Assembly (NCBI RefSeq): GCF_001458595.1
Contig: NZ_LN890328.1
Coordinates: 1,736,726-1,800,725 of the forward strand
Source: Clostridium neonatale
GTDB lineage: Bacteria > Bacillota > Clostridia > Clostridiales > Clostridiaceae
Length of the DNA: 64,000 nt
Direction: 5' to 3'
The notes under the pieces were generated by a model. The model did no database searches, had not been told where the DNA came from, and worked only from the letters and a program-made list of their open reading frames with translations. Position numbers and translations under genes: made by a program. Of the stretch, positions 62,018-64,000 are shown in pieces; position 1 is the first letter of the stretch, and the number at the start of each line of letters is the position of its first letter.

Positions 62018-62497
62018 ATGTCAAATATGAAAAAGAAAAAAATGACTGCCACTCAGCAGGAATATGATAAATTAGTAAATAAAATAGAACCTAAAAGGCC
62101 TATTTTTAAGAATTGTATAAGAGCATTTCTTGTTGGAGGTACAATATGTACAATCGGTCAAATAATACAATGGATTTGTATGAACTATTTTAGCTTTGAT
62201 GAAAAAACTTCAGTATCTCCAACTTTAGTTGTTTTAATATTTTTCGCCGCTTTATTTACTGGTCTTGGAATTTTTGATCATTTGAGTCAATGGGCAGGAT
62301 GCGGGACTGCAGTTCCTATCACAGGCTTTGCTAATTCTATAGCTTCTGCTTCAATTGAGCATAAAAGTGAAGGATTTGTACTTGGGGTAGCTGGAAACAT
62401 GTTCAGCCTTGCAGGTGCAATTGTTGTTTATGGAGTTTTTGCATCTTTTATAATTGCTACAATAAAAATGACAATAACTTGGTTAGGAGCGATGTAA
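62018..62497 (+). CDS. spoVAC: SpoVAC, spore inner-membrane channel component, 159 aa
   Basis: Membrane protein with four to five helices and the family stretch RAFLVGGTICTIGQIIQWIC, then GLGIFDHLSQWAGCGTAVPI and TGFANSIASASIEHKSEGFV. SpoVAC acts with SpoVAD and SpoVAEB to move dipicolinic acid into the forespore and out at germination. AGAAGGTG site before the ATG. It directly abuts spoVAD. Confidence 0.95.
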   Translation: MSNMKKKKMTATQQEYDKLVNKIEPKRPIFKNCIRAFLVGGTICTIGQIIQWICMNYFSFDEKTSVSPTLVVLIFFAALFTGLGIFDHLSQWAGCGTAVPITGFANSIASASIEHKSEGFVLGVAGNMFSLAGAIVVYGVFASFIIATIKMTITWLGAM

Positions 62498-63499
62498 ATG
62501 CTTAAAGGACATCAATCTTGGATTTTTAATTCTAAGCCTACAATATTAGCTTCTGCAGCTGTTGGCGGACCATTTGAAGGCAATGGTGCTTTAGCTAATG
62601 ACTTTGATATAATTGGTGAAGATTTATGGTTTGGGCAGGATAGTTATGAAAAAGCTGAAAAAACTATGCTTGAGCATGCCTGTCAAAGAGCAATCCAAAA
62701 ATCAAATTTAAGAAAAGACGATATTAACTTTTTTTTAAGTGGAGATTTAATGAATCAAATTATTTCCAGCAGTTTTGCTGCCAGAACTTTAGGAGTTCCT
62801 TATTTAGGAATATTTGGAGCCTGCTCTAGTTCTATGGAAGGTTTATCATTGGCAGCCCAATTAATAGATAGTAATTCTGCAAAATATGTTGTAGCTGCCG
62901 CAAGCAGTCATAATGCGGCAGCTGAGAAACAATTTAGATATCCTACAGAGTATGGAGTACAAAGACCACCTACAGCTCAATGGACAGTAACAGGAGCTGG
63001 TGCCTGCATCCTTGGTCCAAATGGTGATGGTCCTAAAGTAACTTCTGCCACTATAGGAAGAGTTGTAGATATGGGTATTTCTGATCCTTATAATGTTGGT
63101 GCTGCCATGGCTCCAGCAGCTGTAGATACAATAGAAGCTCATTTTAGAGATTTAAATATTGATGCTTCTTATTACGATCTTATTGCTACAGGTGATTTAG
63201 GAAAAGTTGGTCATGAAATTGCCAATGCTTTATTTGAAAAGCATGGAATAAATATGCCCATAGACATATTTACTGACTGTGGACTATTAATATATAAGAA
63301 AGAACAACCAAGCTTTGCTGGTGGCAGCGGATGTGGATGCTCTGCTACTGTAACTTATGGACATTTGCTTAATCGTATGCGAAAAGGTGAATTAAAGAAA
63401 ATGCTTATTGTTGCAACAGGAGCATTAATGTCTCCTATATCTTTTCAGCAAAAAGAAAGCATACCTTGTATTGCTCATGCTGTTTCTATAGAAATGTAA
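62498..63499 (+). CDS. spoVAD: SpoVAD, dipicolinic-acid-binding protein, 333 aa
   Basis: Thiolase-like fold (GHQSWIFNSKPTILASAAVG, GACSSSMEGLSLAAQ with the Cys of the family, GVQRPPTAQWTVTGAGACIL, and GSGCGCSATVTYGH). SpoVAD sits on the forespore side of the inner membrane and binds dipicolinic acid. The ATG follows the spoVAC TAA without a gap, so translation is coupled. Length is normal. Confidence 0.96.
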   Translation: MLKGHQSWIFNSKPTILASAAVGGPFEGNGALANDFDIIGEDLWFGQDSYEKAEKTMLEHACQRAIQKSNLRKDDINFFLSGDLMNQIISSSFAARTLGVPYLGIFGACSSSMEGLSLAAQLIDSNSAKYVVAAASSHNAAAEKQFRYPTEYGVQRPPTAQWTVTGAGACILGPNGDGPKVTSATIGRVVDMGISDPYNVGAAMAPAAVDTIEAHFRDLNIDASYYDLIATGDLGKVGHEIANALFEKHGINMPIDIFTDCGLLIYKKEQPSFAGGSGCGCSATVTYGHLLNRMRKGELKKMLIVATGALMSPISFQQKESIPCIAHAVSIEM

Positions 63500-63517
63500 A
63501 AAGAGGTGTTATAAGTT

Positions 63518-63871
63518 ATGGAAAAATTTATTTTTGCATTTATAATAGGTGGTCTGATATGTGTTATTGGTCAACTTATAATGGATATTTTAGAGATTAC
63601 TCCAGCACACACAACATGTACATTAGTTGTAATAGGAGCAATCCTCGGAGGATTTGGACTATATGATCCTTTAGTTAAATTTGCAGGTGCAGGTGCATTT
63701 ATACCTATAAGTAGTTTTGGAAATACTCTTGTGACAGCAGCTATAAAAGAAGCAACTGAGACTGGCTTTATAGGAATATTTACTGGAATGTTAAAGACAG
63801 TAAGTGGCGGAGTTTCTGCTGCAATAATCTTTGGCTTTCTTGCTGCTATGATATTTAAACCTAAGGGGTAA
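63518..63871 (+). CDS. spoVAEB: SpoVAEB, spore inner-membrane channel component, 117 aa
   Basis: Four membrane helices with FIIGGLICVIGQLIMDIL, GAGAFIPISSFGNTLVTAAI, KEATETGFIGIFTGM, as in SpoVAE/SpoVAEB. Third member of the core DPA channel. AGAGGTG site before the ATG. Last gene of the operon. A separate spoVAF or spoVAA/AB is not seen here, as in other spoVA-2mob-type and clostridial operons. Confidence 0.93.
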   Translation: MEKFIFAFIIGGLICVIGQLIMDILEITPAHTTCTLVVIGAILGGFGLYDPLVKFAGAGAFIPISSFGNTLVTAAIKEATETGFIGIFTGMLKTVSGGVSAAIIFGFLAAMIFKPKG

Positions 63872-63883
63872 TAATAATTTACA

Positions 63884-63905
63884 ATTGGCAATATATATTG
63901 CCAAT
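63884..63905. terminator. Palindromic hairpin after spoVAEB
   Basis: ATTGGCAATATATATTGCCAAT, a perfect palindrome 13 bp after the stop. It has no clear T-run, so terminator strength is uncertain. Confidence 0.55.
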
Positions 63906-63961
63906 GAAAGTCTATTATCTATAACTATTTATCAAATGCTTTTTCTTATTACCAAAATACA

Positions 63962-63999
63962 TTTAAAAAGCCAGAACTTAAATTCAAATTCTAGCTTTT
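63962..63999 (-). terminator. Terminator of a minus-strand gene beyond the right edge
   Basis: Minus strand AAAAGCTAGAA, loop, TTCTGGCTTTT, then TAAAT. Stem with one mismatch. It implies a gene on the minus strand ending just outside the window, facing the spoVA operon. Confidence 0.6.
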
Positions 64000-64000
64000 G

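Noticed and set aside
1..64000. tRNA or rRNA genes
   Set aside because: No cloverleaf with the usual T-arm sequence or rRNA-like G+C-rich block was seen on either strand.

Overview
The window is AT-rich (about 30% G+C by eye) and reads as chromosomal DNA of an endospore-forming Clostridium sensu stricto. The evidence is a Gram-positive PolC replicase, a spoVA operon, AGGAGG-type ribosome binding sites, several TTG/GTG starts, and proteins resembling those of the C. butyricum/beijerinckii/perfringens group. The species cannot be fixed from the sequence alone. I saw no rRNA or tRNA gene and no CRISPR array.

Layout. 1-8.8 kb: two secreted surface proteins, an Ig-domain protein cut by the left edge and a 2087-residue M60 (enhancin/mucinase-type) metallopeptidase carrying a dockerin-like module. 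9.1-16.5 kb: phage-like replication and immunity genes (AbrB, DnaC-like loader, replisome organiser, XRE repressor), a GH24 lysozyme, an Rpn-type nuclease and a broken lipoprotein gene, with several structured repeats between them. 16.3-17.3 kb: a RelA/SpoT-like pseudogene and a small partner. 17.7-22.9 kb: a Bce-like unit of response regulator, histidine kinase, ABC ATPase and FtsX permease. 23-31 kb: an amidase divergent from a small UviA/TcdR-like sigma factor, an IS1595-type element carrying an acetyltransferase, a ribbon-helix-helix-like protein, a BhlA/UviB-like holin split by a group II intron, and a DUF3990-like pair. 31.2-32.9 kb: 1.6 kb without a convincing gene but full of hairpins. 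32.9-39.4 kb: DJ-1/PfpI protein, WYL regulator, PHP phosphatase, a TIGR04076 gene with a group IIC-like intron just upstream, and a DUF3885 protein. 40-45.4 kb: a second sigma paralogue, a 2-hydroxyacid dehydrogenase, an NhaC antiporter and four truncated genes joined in two chimeric scars. 45.5-49.9 kb: a MarR-controlled heterodimeric ABC exporter. 50.4-60 kb: polC, a methyltransferase, a zinc-ribbon protein, dxs and a TauE/SafE transporter. 60.4-63.9 kb: DUF1657, DUF1657-2Duf-spoVAC-spoVAD-spoVAEB, an arrangement like the spoVA-2mob operons linked to spore heat resistance.

The most interesting theme is a possible dispersed lysis regulon. Two paralogous UviA/TcdR-like sigma genes share an identical 18-bp upstream motif. 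The lysozyme, the amidase and the gene before the holin share a different motif (core TATATCTTA) 30-60 bp before their starts. Together these would supply a sigma factor, a holin and two wall hydrolases, the parts of a bacteriocin- or toxin-release system of the UviA/UviB or TcdR/TcdE kind. No obvious cargo gene was found in the window, and the holin is now interrupted by a group II intron at a point where precise splicing would restore a 64-codon frame.

A second theme is decay and repeats. At least four genes carry in-frame stops, two scars join unrelated gene fragments, and several families of hairpin-forming intergenic repeats (93 bp, about 250 bp and about 400 bp) recur across the window.
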